64,000 nucleotides of DNA. Source: Glebionis coronaria. Its lineage: Eukaryota > Streptophyta > Magnoliopsida > Asterales > Asteraceae. The DNA lies in contig CM046876.1 of assembly GCA_025667525.1 (NCBI GenBank), positions 480,582,557 through 480,646,556 of the forward strand. The letters are read 5' to 3'. A model generated the notes under the pieces. That model was given only the letters and a program-made list of their open reading frames with translations. It did not search any database and was not told the DNA's origin. The translations under genes were made by a program, and so were the position numbers. This document shows positions 13,901-26,814 of this stretch, piece after piece (the first letter of the stretch is position 1; each line of letters starts with the position of its first letter).

Positions 13901-16327
13901 GCTATGTGCTAGGATTTTATGAATATGAAATTTGACTAGAAATTTTTGCTTTTATGCCTTACTTGGTAAGATGAATTGTTTCTCACAACCTGAACTGCCA
14001 CTTCAACATTGTCCTATATGTTGTTAATACAATGTATATATCAAGTCTAAGTCTAAAAGTAACCATATAAGTACAATATTGATAACAACATCTCAAATAT
14101 AACTATGATGCCCTAAGTTCCCTTAGAAACCCTAGAATCCCTCTAAATGAGTTGTAAACTCAAGTATGTTAAACTATGAATGGAAAATACATATGAATAA
14201 GTAATCAAAGATTATAAACAAGTTATTTGAAGGCACAATATTATCTAAGAATACAAAGTACAAACTATACAAAGCTAAGTACAAATAAAAGTACATAATA
14301 GTCTAGATCATCACCTAGAAATTTCTTGTAAACTAATGTTGCAAGTAATATAATTACATAATATCTATATATGAATATCAAATACAATATACTAATTATA
14401 ATCTATCATATAAAAGAAAGGTAATTGATCATAAAACACTAATATTCACTAATATAAAGTTATTACAAAGTAAGACCTAATAATCAAGATTAGCATATAA
14501 AATCCATTTTACATTTAATTAAGTTCTAATCTTTGGCAGCTAATTATAAAAGTCAACTAAGTATCATATTAGGAATATACATTTATTTCAACTTAAGTTA
14601 CTAGTTACTTAAGCATAATGTACAAGTTATCAAAGCATAAGATCTTAAGCTCACTTAATTGTACCTAGGACCCAAATCTTCTTAATACAATGTCTAAACC
14701 CTAATTATACCCTAATCCATCACTAATCACATTCCTAAACCCTTAATTACAAGAATTACAGAGTTACAAAGTTACAAGCCTTAATTTAGGAGTCGTCTAG
14801 GTTTTTCCCTCCAAAACCCCATATAAAACCTTTCCCTCCCAAATTCAAACTTAGGATCAGTTCAAATAGATATTTTGGGATATTTTCTAGTAGGTGATGC
14901 ACCTACTTGTGGCTTACACATCACCATTCGCATCTTAATGTTGTCATGAGCTATTCTACACCATAAGAAAAAAAAGACTTAGATATTTTGTTCCTAGAGT
15001 CTACAAACTTGCATAGGTCTTTCCTATCCTCCCTTAGTCACTAAGATATCTATCATATACGTTTACAAGACAAACTTAGAGCCTAACTGTTGGAAACACT
15101 ACAAATAGGGGCGAACTACACCTTAGAGAACTTGTACCCCGTTTCTCTTATATATCCATACCCATTCTCAAATTCACTTCTACAAAAGTTCAAGGACTCT
15201 TAGAAGACCATAAACCAGGTCTAGAAGGAAGCCATTGAAGCTCTTGAAGCTTTGATAGCAAGTAGTGTTCATAGGAAGCCATAAAGAGCCCTTTTGGAGC
15301 TACCTAGGTAATCTCTATGTTAACTAAGCTTTGATCTTGTAATAATGCTTTCTTAGACTTTTTATAATTTTTATAGGATGTTAGAAAGATAATCTAAAAG
15401 AAGTTAGGTCATATGATCATTTAGAATGAAAGTTATAAGTTAAAAATGTCTTAAAACCCTAGTTTTATAAATTACATGAAATAATGAGAAAAAACCCATT
15501 TCAAAAACTATAATTCTAAAGAAATGTTTTTATTATGATTCTAAATGTGTTTTGAAACTTTTTTTAAAAAATCCTGGATCATTTGGTACATTTTTGAGGT
15601 TGTTATGTGATTTTTAACAAGTATAGGGACTAAAAGTGTCATTTTTGAAACAATAAACATTTTGGGCCAATGGTGTCATTTTGTGAAATTTAAACTATAA
15701 GAATATATATTGGAAAGTTTGAGACCCTAAGGTTAATATTTGAGGGTTTAAAATGTAAATATTAAAATTATATACTTTAGGGGTTAAAAGTGTAATTAAG
15801 CTAAAGTATAACAAAATGGGCTATTTTTGCAAATTTTGAAAGTAAAGAAGATAAACTATGAATATAAGAAAGTAATGAAGGTATCATGTTAGTAGGGAGC
15901 TTTGTACAAAGATGTTCCATCTCGATATTATGTTCTGACTGAGTGGTTGGGCTTACGATTTAAAGTGCCTTCGCTCCTCAAACGTTTATAAAATGGATTT
16001 TGAGTATGATAACCTGAAGAATGATGCTATAATTACAACAAAATATTAATTTAAGAATACATAACTAATACTTAAAAGTATTTAAATTAAGATCAAAGAC
16101 TTGATACTATACAAAATATGTTAATCCAGGTTTGTGTGAGATCAAGTTGTGGTTTGTGTGACCAACTGTTTATCTGTGAATGAAATGTATCTGATATAGC
16201 TGAGACTTTATGGACCCCAGGTGAGTTCAGAGCCTTACTAAAGTTAACTACTTTCAAATGATTTAAAAACCCATGAGGGGGATATATGCTAAACTAGAAT
16301 ACAAGTATTTTGGCATGCTGCCTAATA
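13901..16327. other. AT-rich region, no gene seen
   Basis: About 2.4 kb without a protein-like frame. Short stretches such as AAACCCTAG and 'aggggttaaaagtgtaa' resemble common plant intergenic or LTR-derived sequence, but I cannot assign a family. It ends at the Tekay A 3' LTR. Confidence 0.45.
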
Positions 16328-17504
16328 TGACACCCAATTTTGGTAAATGGAATGTCACACGTGATTATGGCGTGTCATCAAAGCATACAAGGATAAATGT
16401 CTTAAACATTACATGACCATAAAGGAAATACCGGAAACAAGCATCGGTACCCCAAAGAAAAAGCTCATCACACACAAACATAAGTAATGTAAATGAAAAG
16501 GACTTAACAATGTCCATGGAAATGAGTAGCAAAATGTATAAATAAATGCATAAAGTAATGAAGGCTAGAAAGCTTCCAATCCATACGCACATACACTTAA
16601 AGTCTACGAGCATCCCTGAGTACCTGCCGTTTTGGGAACATGAAAGGAAAACGGCCGAGCATAACACTTAGTGCACGGATATACAAGCATAGTAAAACTG
16701 GTTTTATAGTTTGAAAAGCCTTATGTTTATCTTATGAAAACTGTTTAACATGTTAAACATTAGCCAATATAGGTCATGAAATATCAACGTGCATGAATAC
16801 TTATAGGGTGACCCCATCATGCAATTAAAGGGATTGCCTCTAATTAATATAAGTTTGGGTAGGAGGGATTAGCTCCTTGTGAAAGATGCAAGGCACACAC
16901 CACATTCACTTGAATACTCTATAAAAACATGTAATCTAGGATGCACCCATACGCCCCGCATGATAATATAATATATGGCCAAAAGCTGAAAGGGACGCCA
17001 CGAGCTATCACTCCGCCATGGTGAAGTCATAACACTGGTGCCTCTAGTGTTATGGTTATGCTACCACCATAACTAGGTGAAACTAGTCATGCATGTATAT
17101 GGCTCAGGCATTTAATTAAACATAAGCAAATCAAAACATATAAAACATATACTGGGAAAACAGTTGGCTGCATACGGGGAATCCTAATAAGGAAAGAATG
17201 TCCATACTAAAGGACGGAGAATCCGTACCTTATGTCCAGTGAACGAAGAAGAAGAACGGAATAGAGTCCTACTTCGATCTCACTAATGCTACATAAATAA
17301 TATATGTGTATAAGTGTTCTGATTACTGTGTACGTAACTGGTTTTATATCATGTCTTAGCTTGTTTTATATGTTCATGTCTTTTTTTACTGATTTTAACG
17401 TTATGTTGTCTTTATCATGTATTCTAGATATTCTGATTAAGTATTATTTGTACTTCTTGTATTATTATACTTGTTGTGTAATAATAAGTAACTTTCTAAA
17501 AATA

Positions 17505-17670
17505 GCAGGTTTCCTAAAATAGAAAGTTTCCAAAAATAGAAAGTTTCCAAAAATAGAAAGTTTCCAAAAATAGATTAGCTGCTTAAAGTAAATAAGTTTC
17601 TAAAAATAGAAAGTTTCTGTAAATAGATTAGTTGCTTAAAATAGATAAGTTTCTAAAAATAGAAAGTTTC
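17505..17670. repeat. 16-bp tandem repeat in Tekay A 3' LTR
   Basis: Repeats of about 16 bp built on GAAAGTTTCCAAAAAT, three nearly perfect and then degenerate copies. The same array is present in the other three Tekay LTRs with different copy number. Confidence 0.8.
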
Positions 17671-18119
17671 CATATTTAGAAATAAGCTGGATTATTAAGC
17701 TAATAAGATAAGCTTAAGTTTCACTGATTAATATTTTAAGTCATGTGATTAATAGTATAGTTTACTAATTAATACATGTAAATTAAATAAACTATATGTT
17801 ATAAGATTTTATTAAATATAACATGATTTAATTAAATTAAAGTGTATAAAATACTTAGGTTAAACATGTATTAATATTTATTATTAATATAACCTAAATC
17901 ATGGAAATTAATTAATTATATGTCATGTTTTAATAATTAATTAATTACTATAGTCTAAATTTCATGATTAAATACTTAGGTTAAAATCGTGTATTATTTA
18001 TAATAATAATTAACCTAAGTCATGTTTAAATTAAATTAATTATATAACATGGTAAATTAATTTAATTAATCTTGTAAATAATTAAACTTGTAAAAATTAA
18101 TTAGGCTTGTAAATTAAGT

Positions 18120-18500
18120 TGTAAACCGGACCATGTTTACCCTTGAACCGGACCAAAGAAACACCCCTTTAACAGTGGCGAACCGGCTTGGCCGGTTGCC
18201 ACTGTTTGTGTAAAAATGACATCGGCTTAAGCTGGTGGTTCCCTTGGTTCTCGGCTAGCCGTTACCGCGGCTTGGGTTCCCCCTGCTTGGTTATATTAGC
18301 CACCGTCTTGGGCCGGTGGTGCTTGTTTGTTTTCAGCCGAGACCCCCAAAACCAAACGGTACCCCGACATGCGTCAGGGTCCGTTGTTTCTTGCGGCCGA
18401 GACACACCAAAACCCCACCGAGACCATGGGGTCTCGGCTGGTGGTGATTCGAAGACCACCGAGAGCTTCGGCTCTCGGTTCCTTGCGTCGGCCGAACCAA
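18120..18500. other. GC-rich palindrome cluster in Tekay A 3' LTR
   Basis: Within AT-rich LTR sequence this block carries inverted repeats: CCGAGACC/GGTCTCGG with a 4-base loop (18418-18437) and CCGAGAGC/GCTCTCGG around TTCG (18459-18478), plus AACCGGC/GCCGGTT near 18181. It reads open in several frames on both strands but encodes nothing recognisable. Confidence 0.75.
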
Positions 18501-19256
18501 ACAACCCAAAAACATCCATGTTATTTACCCCCATGATTTAATTAACATGTTTTTAATCTTGTTATTTAATTTATCATGTTTTCATGTGTTCTTGATCTAA
18601 TAAATAATTAAAAAGAAAAGGTTATAGGATGACCAATGCGTGAAACAAAAGGAGAACGATAACACGAACGATTTCACTTGAATTGGATCACCAAAAAGCA
18701 ACAAACACCCCTTCCTTGTGGTGTTAAAACCGACGGCCAAAGAGGGAGAAAAAGAAGGAGCTAGGGTTTTGTGATTTTTATAAATCTTCTGTAATATGAA
18801 AAACATGTTTTCCCTTTTTTCTATTTAGTTAAAAATAAAAGTAGGCTTGGCCACTTTTCTTTGTCTTGCCGCGGGTAGGTGGGGCCCACAAGGGGAAACC
18901 CAACATTTTCCGTGTTCTAAAATATTACGTGTTCTCGTGGTCGTGTTTACGTGATTTATTTATTACTTGTTCGTGTTATAATATATATTTATACGTAATC
19001 ATAATCATAACTACGTAAATACATAATAATACGTTCGTGATTATTTACTTTCATGATTTCATGTTCGTGATTATAATTATTGTTGATAATAATTATCGTG
19101 TCTTAATATGTATTAAATACTTATCGTGCAATAACACGTACATAATACTTGTATTTAATATTCGTGAAACGTAAACATGTTATATAAGGAAAGTTTTAAT
19201 CATATACGTACGATTATATATGTACTGTTCATGATAAAAGCATGCGGATTTTACAA

Positions 19257-19270
19257 CTCTTCCCCCTTAA
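19257..19270 (-). other. Tekay A polypurine tract
   Basis: The minus strand reads AAGGGGGAAGAGT ending at the 3' LTR boundary, as in Tekay B. It would prime plus-strand DNA synthesis. Confidence 0.8.
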
Positions 19271-22200
19271 AAAGAATAATTTGTCCCCGAATTATAGATA
19301 ACGTAAACTGGAAAAGAGGAACATACCCGAATTCAAAATATGAAATGAGGGTAAGAAGCCCGGATAGACTCCTCTGTTTCCCAAGTGGCTTCCCGCTCGG
19401 TATGATCCCTCCAAAGGATTTTGACGAATGGAATCGTCTTCCTCCTCATGACTCGTTCTTGCCGGTCAAGAACTCATTCGGGTTCCTCTATGAAGGTGAG
19501 ATCTTCACGAATCTGTTCTAGTGGATATTGAACCATGTGAAGGGGATGATACTTGTACCCTCTGAGTAATGACACATGGAAAACATCGTGAATATAAGAA
19601 AGCTGCGGAGGTAACGCTAAACGATAAGCTACTTCACCGACTCGCTCAATGACATCAAACGGTCTGATGAATCGAGGACTGAGCTTCCCTTTGATTCCAA
19701 AACGTCTAACACCACGTGCCGGTGATACCTTAAGGAAGACGTGATCTCCTACGTTAAAGTGTAAGTCCCTATGATGCTTGTCGGCATAACTCTTCTGACG
19801 TGACCGTGCTTCTTGTAATTTTTGCTTAGCTACTACGACCTTCTCGTTGGTCAACTCTATCATTTCTGGTCCTTCAAGTGTTCGCTCACCAACCTGATCC
19901 CAGCAGATTGGGGTGCGACACTTTCTGCCATACAACATCTCGAATGGAGCACATTTAATACTTGCATGCCAACTGTTGTTGTATGCAAACTCTACCAGAC
20001 ATATGTAATCGTCCTAATCTCCAGTCGATTCCAACGCAACTGACCTCAACATGTCTTATAATGTCTGAATCGTTCGCTCCAATTGCCCGTCTGTTTGAGG
20101 ATGAAAAGCCGTGCTAAGCTTAAGTTTTGTACCCCAAGCTTCTGTAGACTCCTCCAAAATCACGAAGTGAAACGAGGATCTCTGTTTGAGACGATGCTGG
20201 ATGGAGCACCATGAAGTCTCATGATCTCCTTCTTGTAAGTATCAGCGAGTTTACTAACCGAATCTTCCTTGCGGATCGGTAAGAAATGAGCTGACTTAGT
20301 AAGTCGATCAACGATAACCCAAATCGCATCATATTTCCTCTTTGTATGTGGAAGACCGGTAACAAAATCCATGGTGATCTTGTCCCACTTCCACTCTGTA
20401 ATATCTAACGGTTGTAAAAGACCGCTAGATCGCTGATGCTCGATCTTAACCTGCTGGCAGGTAAGACATTTGGAGACGTAAGTCGTAACATCCTGTTTCA
20501 TACCACTCCACCAAAAGTATTGCTTGATGTCATGGTACATCTTGGTCGAACCAGGATGAATAGAGAATGGGGAGCTATGAGCCTTAGCTAACAATGCTTC
20601 CCGGAGTTCTTGATCATCAGGAACACAAAGTCTCGTGTCCTGCCATAAGATACCGTCTGCGTCTACTCGAAATTCTGTCTGATTCTCTAAATTCTGAATT
20701 ATCGCCCAGATTTCACCATCCTCCTTCTAAGCTTCCTTGATCCAAGAGAGTAACCCGGGTTCCACTCTAAGATTAGCCAGTAAACGTGCTTTCCACGTAC
20801 CATGATCTCAATGTCTAGTCGCTCCAAGTCTCTTATAATTTCCTCCTCAATATTAATGTCGTTTATCATTCCGGACTTTCTGCTAAGTGCATCTGCCACT
20901 ACATTCGCCTTGTCGGGATGATACTACAGATTAATGTCATAATCCTTCAACAACTCTAACCATCTCATATGTCTCATGTTCAATTATCGTTGAGTGAAGA
21001 TGTACTTCAAGCTCTTGTAGTCACTAAAAATGTCACATGATTCTCCATACAAGTAGTGCCTCCATATTTTCAATGCAAACACGACTGCTTCAAGTTCCAA
21101 GTCATGCGTAGGGTAATTTTCCTCATAAGGCTTAAGCTACCGTGAAGTGTACGCGATCACTTTCCCATGTTGCATGAGAACACAACCAAGTCCCTTCCCT
21201 GAAGCATCACTGTAGATTTGAAATCCACCTGTACCAGATGGGAGAGTAAGAATCGGTGCAGATACTAACTTCTGCTTTAGGTCTTCAAAGCTCTTCTCTC
21301 TTTCTTCAGTCCAAACGAATTTCTCCCCTTTTCGCATCAGCTTGGTCAATGGTAGTTCTAAGCGAGAAACGTTCTCCACGAACCTACTGTAATAACCAGC
21401 TAAGCCTAGGAAACTGTGAACATCAGTTGTTGATGTCGATATTGTACATTTGGTGATAGCCTCAACCTTTGCTGGATCCATGGTGATTCCTTCTGCTGAT
21501 ACAATGTGACCTAAGAACGCCACCTTGTCTAACCAGAACTCACACTTGGAGAATTTAGCATACAGCTGCTTCTGGCGAAAAATCTGTAACACTGTACGAA
21601 GATGGTCTTCGTGTTCCTCCTTGGACTTAGAGAATATCAGAATGTCGTCAATGAAGACAATGACGAACTTTTCCAGAAATTCATGGTAGATTTTGTTCAT
21701 CAAATCCATGAACACTGCTGGAGCATTGGTAAGGCCAAATGGCATGACTACAAATTCGTAGTGGCCATAGCGTGTACGGAAAGCAGTTTTGGCAATGTCT
21801 TGCTCTTTAACCCGTAGCTGATGATAGCCCGACCTTAGATCAATTTTGCATAAATGTTTGCCCCCTTAGAGTTGGTCAAACAAATCGTCAATGCGTGGTA
21901 GAGGATACCTATTCCTGATGGTGATCTTGTTGAGCTCGCGATAATCTATGCAAAGACGCATACTGTCATCCTTCTTCTTCACGAATAAGACCAGTGCGCC
22001 TCATGGAGATGCGCTCGGTCGAATGAAACCACGTTCCATAAGTTCTTGCAATTGATCCTTCAGCTCCTTCAACTCTATGGGAGCCATGCGATAAGGAGCC
22101 TTGGAAATCAGCTCAGCTCCTGGGATGAGCACGATATTAAACTCTACTTCACGTGCAGGTGGTATGCCCAGAAGTTCTTCTGGAAATACGTCTAGAAATT

Positions 22201-22959
22201 TTGACACTATCGGCTGATTCTAAATTGATAGATATTCAGCATCCATGTCATGAACAGTAGCTAGATAGCCCTCGCAACCATGTGAAGTAGTGCACGTGCT
22301 TGCAGGGTTGATATAATTTGTACAAACCTTCCGGGTATGAACCCGTTGTGAATGTATTCTGGTGCATTAACATCACTGAAGATGCCTCGATATGAATGGC
22401 AGTCTATGGTAGCATGATGTTTGGATAGCCAGTCCATGCCCAATATCATGTCATAGTCATTCATGTCCAACGGAAGTGTGTCAACAGGACGAATCTTGTC
22501 GTCAAACTCTAGGGGAAGGCTCTTGTACACATGTGTTATGCGTACAGAGTCTCTTAAATGCGTGGAAATGTGCAGTACATTCTCTAATGTCATGGGGGAT
22601 ATCCTAACATTCTTAGCATAAGCAGTAGAAATGACCGAATGAGTAGCAGCCGTGTCAAATAGAACACATGCAGCTTGACCATACATATACAAGATTCTAG
22701 TGATGGTACCTGTAGACTTGTTGGCCAGATCGCGAGTAGATGTGTAAACGCGTCCACTAGTAGGAGGCGGCTTAGTATCAGCATGTCCAGATGTGCCCTC
22801 CATCTCGCCCTTGCGGCAGTCCTTCACGCGATGACCAGTAAGGCCATACTTGTAGCATGCGTCGCTGTCGTGGAGACATGGCCCTGGTTGCCTACGATTG
22901 CATTTAGTATAAAGAGGATGAGTATACCCATCCAGCAGGTGCCCTAGCTGGCTGAGAGC

Positions 22960-23033
22960 CTGATAAGAACAGTATACATGAGACATGGTTATAGGTGCAA
23001 AAGACAATGCGGAAAATTCGTAAGATGTAATAC
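22960..23033 (-). other. Intron-like gap 3 in Tekay A gag (74 bp)
   Basis: On the minus strand it begins GTATTACATC and ends TTCTTATCAG. Removing it joins exon ...ATCATTG to GCTCTCAGCC, which matches the position and phase of gap 3 in Tekay B. The interior has diverged strongly from Tekay B while the flanking coding sequence is well kept. Confidence 0.75.
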
Positions 23034-23098
23034 CAATGATAGCTGGACGGTTAGGCTGTGAACCTCTTTGGTTCTGGTCCTTCCCGTTACCATGATTC

Positions 23099-23174
23099 CT
23101 GGTAGAAGATTGCTAATGTGTCAGAATTACGAGCTATTGCATGTAATCATAAGAAAATGAGTAAGTGTAAGGAC
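23099..23174 (-). other. Intron-like gap 2 in Tekay A gag (76 bp)
   Basis: On the minus strand it begins GTCCTTACAC and ends TTCTACCAG, with exon ...AACAGCAT before and GAATCATGG after. Tekay B has the same position and the same acceptor. The last base of the upstream exon differs (T here, G in Tekay B). Confidence 0.72.
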
Positions 23175-23334
23175 ATGCTGTTGTTGGAGTTCCCAGCGCT
23201 GTTACGGTAATTATCATTACCGCCACGCCTATCTATAGCAGAACGGTCGTGAGTCCGACCGTTTCCCTTGGGCTGAGTAGGCTGTTGCTGAGTAGCTGGC
23301 TGAGACCGCTCCCCAGTCTTCTGCCTGGAAGATA

Positions 23335-23410
23335 CAGTTTAAAAGAGATATAAATATTGACATATATTGAAAGAATACGGTTTAGTCACCGTTGAATAAC
23401 GAATGTTTAC
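23335..23410 (-). other. Intron-like gap 1 in Tekay A gag (76 bp)
   Basis: On the minus strand it begins GTAAACATTCG and ends GTATCTTCCAG. Removing it joins AAG-AG to G-CAG-AAG, which keeps the frame (K-R-Q-K). Donor, acceptor and phase are identical to gap 1 of Tekay B. Confidence 0.78.
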
Positions 23411-24135
23411 CTCTTCTCGGGTCTCTCTGCTTCCCCGAACTCTTCTCTTTCTTACAGCATCTCCAGCTTACGTACTGCATCGGCCACTTGTGCCACCGTG
23501 TTGAACGTAGCACACACCAAGTTGTTTGTGACCGATGTACGAAGAGCCCACCGAAAGTGGTATGATTGCTCTTCGGGAGTACCTGCTGCTGCACCAAGAA
23601 AACCAGCCAAACGAAGAAAGCGCTGCATGAACTCGTTGCTGTTCTCCCAAGCTCTCTGTCTGATTCCATGGTATTCTCTCTTCAGCTTGTCTTGCTCAGC
23701 CTTGGCAAAGAACTGTCCCATCACTAACTCCCTGAACTGAGCCCAAGTCAAACCAGCCACCCAATTATCACATCCCTCAGACTGCTTCAGTTCCTTCCAC
23801 CATGATAGCACATCACCTTCAAACCTGTAACAGGACAACCTCGACTTGAAGACGGGGTCACGTCCCATTGCATCGAAGATCTTCTTAGTGTGAGCCAACC
23901 AGCTTTTAGCTTCGCTGGGGCTATCCGTTTTCTTAGAGGATCAAGGGCGTAGCTTATTGAATCTCTCCAACCATGTGACCAATGTTGCTAGAGGAGGAGG
24001 AGGTACTGGGTGTTTTTTTTGATTGTTGGCAGCCTGCACCTCAGCCCTGATTTCGTTCTTCAGCTGAGGAAGCATAGCTTGCATCGCAGCTTGGACTGCT
24101 GCATTGAGTTGTTCCTGCTCGTGTGTGAGAACCAT

Positions 24136-24584
24136 CTGACAGTATAACATAAAAATACATGATTAAACTGATCAAAACATAAAATATATACATGAAAAAA
24201 AATATACCAGTAAATCATGAGAAAAATTTTATGCAGGAAAACCAGTATATGAATGCATGATGTAGTTTTATGAAAACTTTTATATGCGCGAGAGTGAACG
24301 CCTATGGTCAGTTCACTCTAAACAAAAGACATGGCGAGGGGACGCCAATGGGTCGGTCCTAAAGTTAAAAGTTTCGATAAAACACATGCGACAAAATAGG
24401 GCCAATCCTTTACCAACCATTACTTAGTCATAAACCTGCGACAATGACATATATATGAATGCATGAAAACAATGAATGCACGAAAACCGACTGTTAGTTC
24501 TAGGAAGACCATAGTGACTACCCACTAATCACAGGTCGTATTTTGAGAGCCTACAGGTCGAAGCCTTGGCTCTGATACCATAAT
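24136..24584 (-). other. Tekay A 5' leader with primer-binding site
   Basis: Non-coding stretch between the 5' LTR and gag. On the minus strand TGGTATCAGAGCC (24580-24568) follows the LTR end after ATTA and is the primer-binding site, of initiator-tRNA-Met type. The rest matches the Tekay B leader. Confidence 0.82.
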
Positions 24585-25839
24585 TGTAACACCCCATTTT
24601 GGAAAATGGAATGTTACGCGTGATTATGGAGTGTCATCAAAGCATACAATGATAAATGTCTTAAACATTACATGACCATAAAGGAAATACCAGAAACAAA
24701 CATCGGTACCCCAAAGTAAAAGCTCATCACACACAAACATAAGTACTGTAATTGAAAAGGACTAAACAATGTCCACGGAAATGAGTAGCAAAATGTATGA
24801 ATAAATGCATAAAGTAATGAAGGCTAGAAAGCTTCCAATCCATATGCACGTACGCTTAAAGTCTACGAGCGTCCCTGAGTACCTACCGTTTTGGGAACAT
24901 GAAAGTAAAACGGTTGAGCATAACACTCAGTGCATGGATATACAAGCATAGAATTAATAACCTAAACATATACAACATATAGCAGCGGAATTGATTAAGT
25001 CCTGGAAAACCTGGTATAGCTTATTAAAACAGGTTTTATAGTTTGAAAAGCCTTATGTTTATCTTATGAAAACTGTTTAACATGTTAACCATTAGCCAAT
25101 ACAGGTAATGAAATATCAACGTGCATGAATACTTGGAGGGGTGACCTCATCATGCAATTAAAGGGGTTGCCTCTAATTAATATACGTTTGGGTAAGAGGG
25201 ATCTGCTCCTTGTGAAGGATGCAAGGCACACACCATATTCACCTGAATAATCTGTAAAAACATGTAATCAAGGATGCACCCATATGCCCCACATGATAAT
25301 ATAATATATGGCCAAAAGCTGAAAGGGACGCCACGAGCTATCACTCCGCCGTGGTGAAGTCATAACACTGGTGCCTCCAGTGTTATGGTTATGGTACCTC
25401 CATAACTAGGTGAAACTGGTCATGCATGTATATGGCTTAGGCATTTAATTAAATATAAGCAAATCAAAACATATAAAACATATACTGGGAAAACAGTTCG
25501 CTGCATACGGGGAATCATAATAAGGAAAGAATGTCCATGCTGAAAGGACGGAGAATCCGTACCTTATGTCCAGTGAACGAAGAAGACGAACGGAAGAGAG
25601 TCCTACTTCGATCTCACTAATGCTACATAAATAATATACGTGTATAAGTGTTCTGATTACTATGTACGTAACTGGTTTTATATCATGTCTTAGCTTGTTT
25701 TATATGTTCATGTCTTGTTTTACTGATTTTAACGTTATGCTGTGTTTATCATGTATTCTAGATATTCTAATTAAGTATTACTTGTACTTCTTGTATTATT
25801 ATACTTGTTGTGTAATAATAAGTAACTTTATAAAAATAG

Positions 25840-26010
25840 CAGGTTTCCGAAAATAGAAAGTTTCCAAAAATAGAAAGTTTCCAAAAATAGAAAGTTTCCA
25901 AAAATAGATTAGCTGCTTAAAATAAATAAGTTTCTAAAAATTTAAAGTTTCCATAAATAGATTAGCTGCTAAAGTTAGATAAGTTTCTAAAAGTAGAAAG
26001 TTTCCATATT
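25840..26010. repeat. 16-bp tandem repeat in Tekay A 5' LTR
   Basis: Same GAAAGTTTCCAAAAAT array as in the 3' LTR, with small copy and sequence differences. Confidence 0.8.
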
Positions 26011-26516
26011 AAGAAATAAGCTGGATTATTAAGCTAATAAGATAAGCTTAAGTTTTACTGATTAATATTCTAAGTCATGTGATTAATAATATAGTTTATT
26101 AATTAATACATGTAAATTAAATAAACTATATGTTATAAGATTTAATTAAATATAGCATGATTTAATTAAATTAAAGTTTATAAAATACTTAGGTTAAAAC
26201 ATGTATTAATATTTATTGTTAATATAACCTAAGTCATGGAAATTAATTAATTATATGTCATGTTTTAATAATTAATTAATTACTATAGTCTAAATTTCAT
26301 GATTAAATACTTAGGTTAAAATCGTGTATTATTTATAATAATAAATAACCTAAGTCATGTTTAAATTAAATTAATTATATAACATGGTAAATTAATTTAA
26401 TTAATCTTGTAAATAATTAAACTTGTAAAAATTAATTAGGCTTATAAAATTAAGTCGTGAACCGGACCGTGTCTAACCTTGAACCGGACAAAACAAACAC
26501 CCCCTTAACAGTGGCG

Positions 26517-26814
26517 AACCGGCTTGGCCGGTTGTCACTGTTTGTGTAAAAATGCCACCGGCTTAAGCCGGTGGTTCCCTTGGTTCTCGGCTAGCCGCTG
26601 CCGCGGCTTGAGTTCCCCCTGCTTGGTCATATTAGCCATCGGCTTGGGCCGGTGGTGCTTGTTTGTTTTCAACCGAGACCCCCTAAACCAAACGGTACCC
26701 TGACATGCGTCGGGGTCCCTTGTTTCTTGCGGCCGAGACACACCAAAACCCCACCGAGACCATGGGGTCTCGGCTGGTGGTGATTCGAAGACCACCGAGA
26801 GCTTTGGCTCTCGG
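26517..26814. other. GC-rich palindrome cluster in Tekay A 5' LTR
   Basis: Contains AACCGGC/GCCGGTT around a 3-base loop (26517-26533), a perfect 20-bp palindrome (26555-26574, half-site CCACCGGCTT), CCGAGACC/GGTCTCGG (26754-26773) and CCGAGAGC/GCTCTCGG (26795-26814). The arms are kept better than chance although the surrounding DNA is AT-rich. Confidence 0.8.

Larger units (their letters stand above)
16328..19255 (-). repeat. Tekay A 3' LTR
   Basis: Matches 24585-27590 over nearly all its length, with scattered substitutions and a ~77-bp gap near 16690. On the plus strand it begins TGACACCCA (degraded from TGTAACACCCC) and ends GGATTTTACA. It contains a tandem A-rich minisatellite (about 17505-17670) and a GC-rich palindrome cluster (about 18120-18500). 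Confidence 0.88.
19333..24135 (-). pseudogene. Tekay A gag-pol polyprotein, interrupted by three intron-like gaps
   Basis: The start at 24135 (MVLTHEQEQLNAAV) equals that of Tekay B. Gag runs through 23898-23452. Three GT-AG gaps follow (23410-23335, 23174-23099, 23033-22960). After the third, a one-base insertion shifts the frame. The knuckle reads CYKYGLTGHRVKDC, so its second Cys is now Tyr. Then come protease (FDTAATHSVI, with D-T-A for D-T-G), RT ([23 protein letters not shown]), RNase H ([13 protein letters not shown]), the integrase zinc region and core (MDFVTGLPHTKRK), and a chromodomain-like tail ending at 19333. Stops include 23941 and 19474, both explained by CGA to TGA, and 23452. 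Inactive. Confidence 0.88.

Noticed and set aside
17505..17670. CRISPR-like direct repeats
   Set aside because: The units are tandem without unique spacers, in a plant retrotransposon LTR.
18188..18541. Overlapping ORFs on both strands in the Tekay A LTR (also 26535-26870, 40796-41065, 49174-49396)
   Set aside because: They lie in the GC-rich palindrome block of the LTR, are open on both strands, and show no domain; low stop density follows from GC content.
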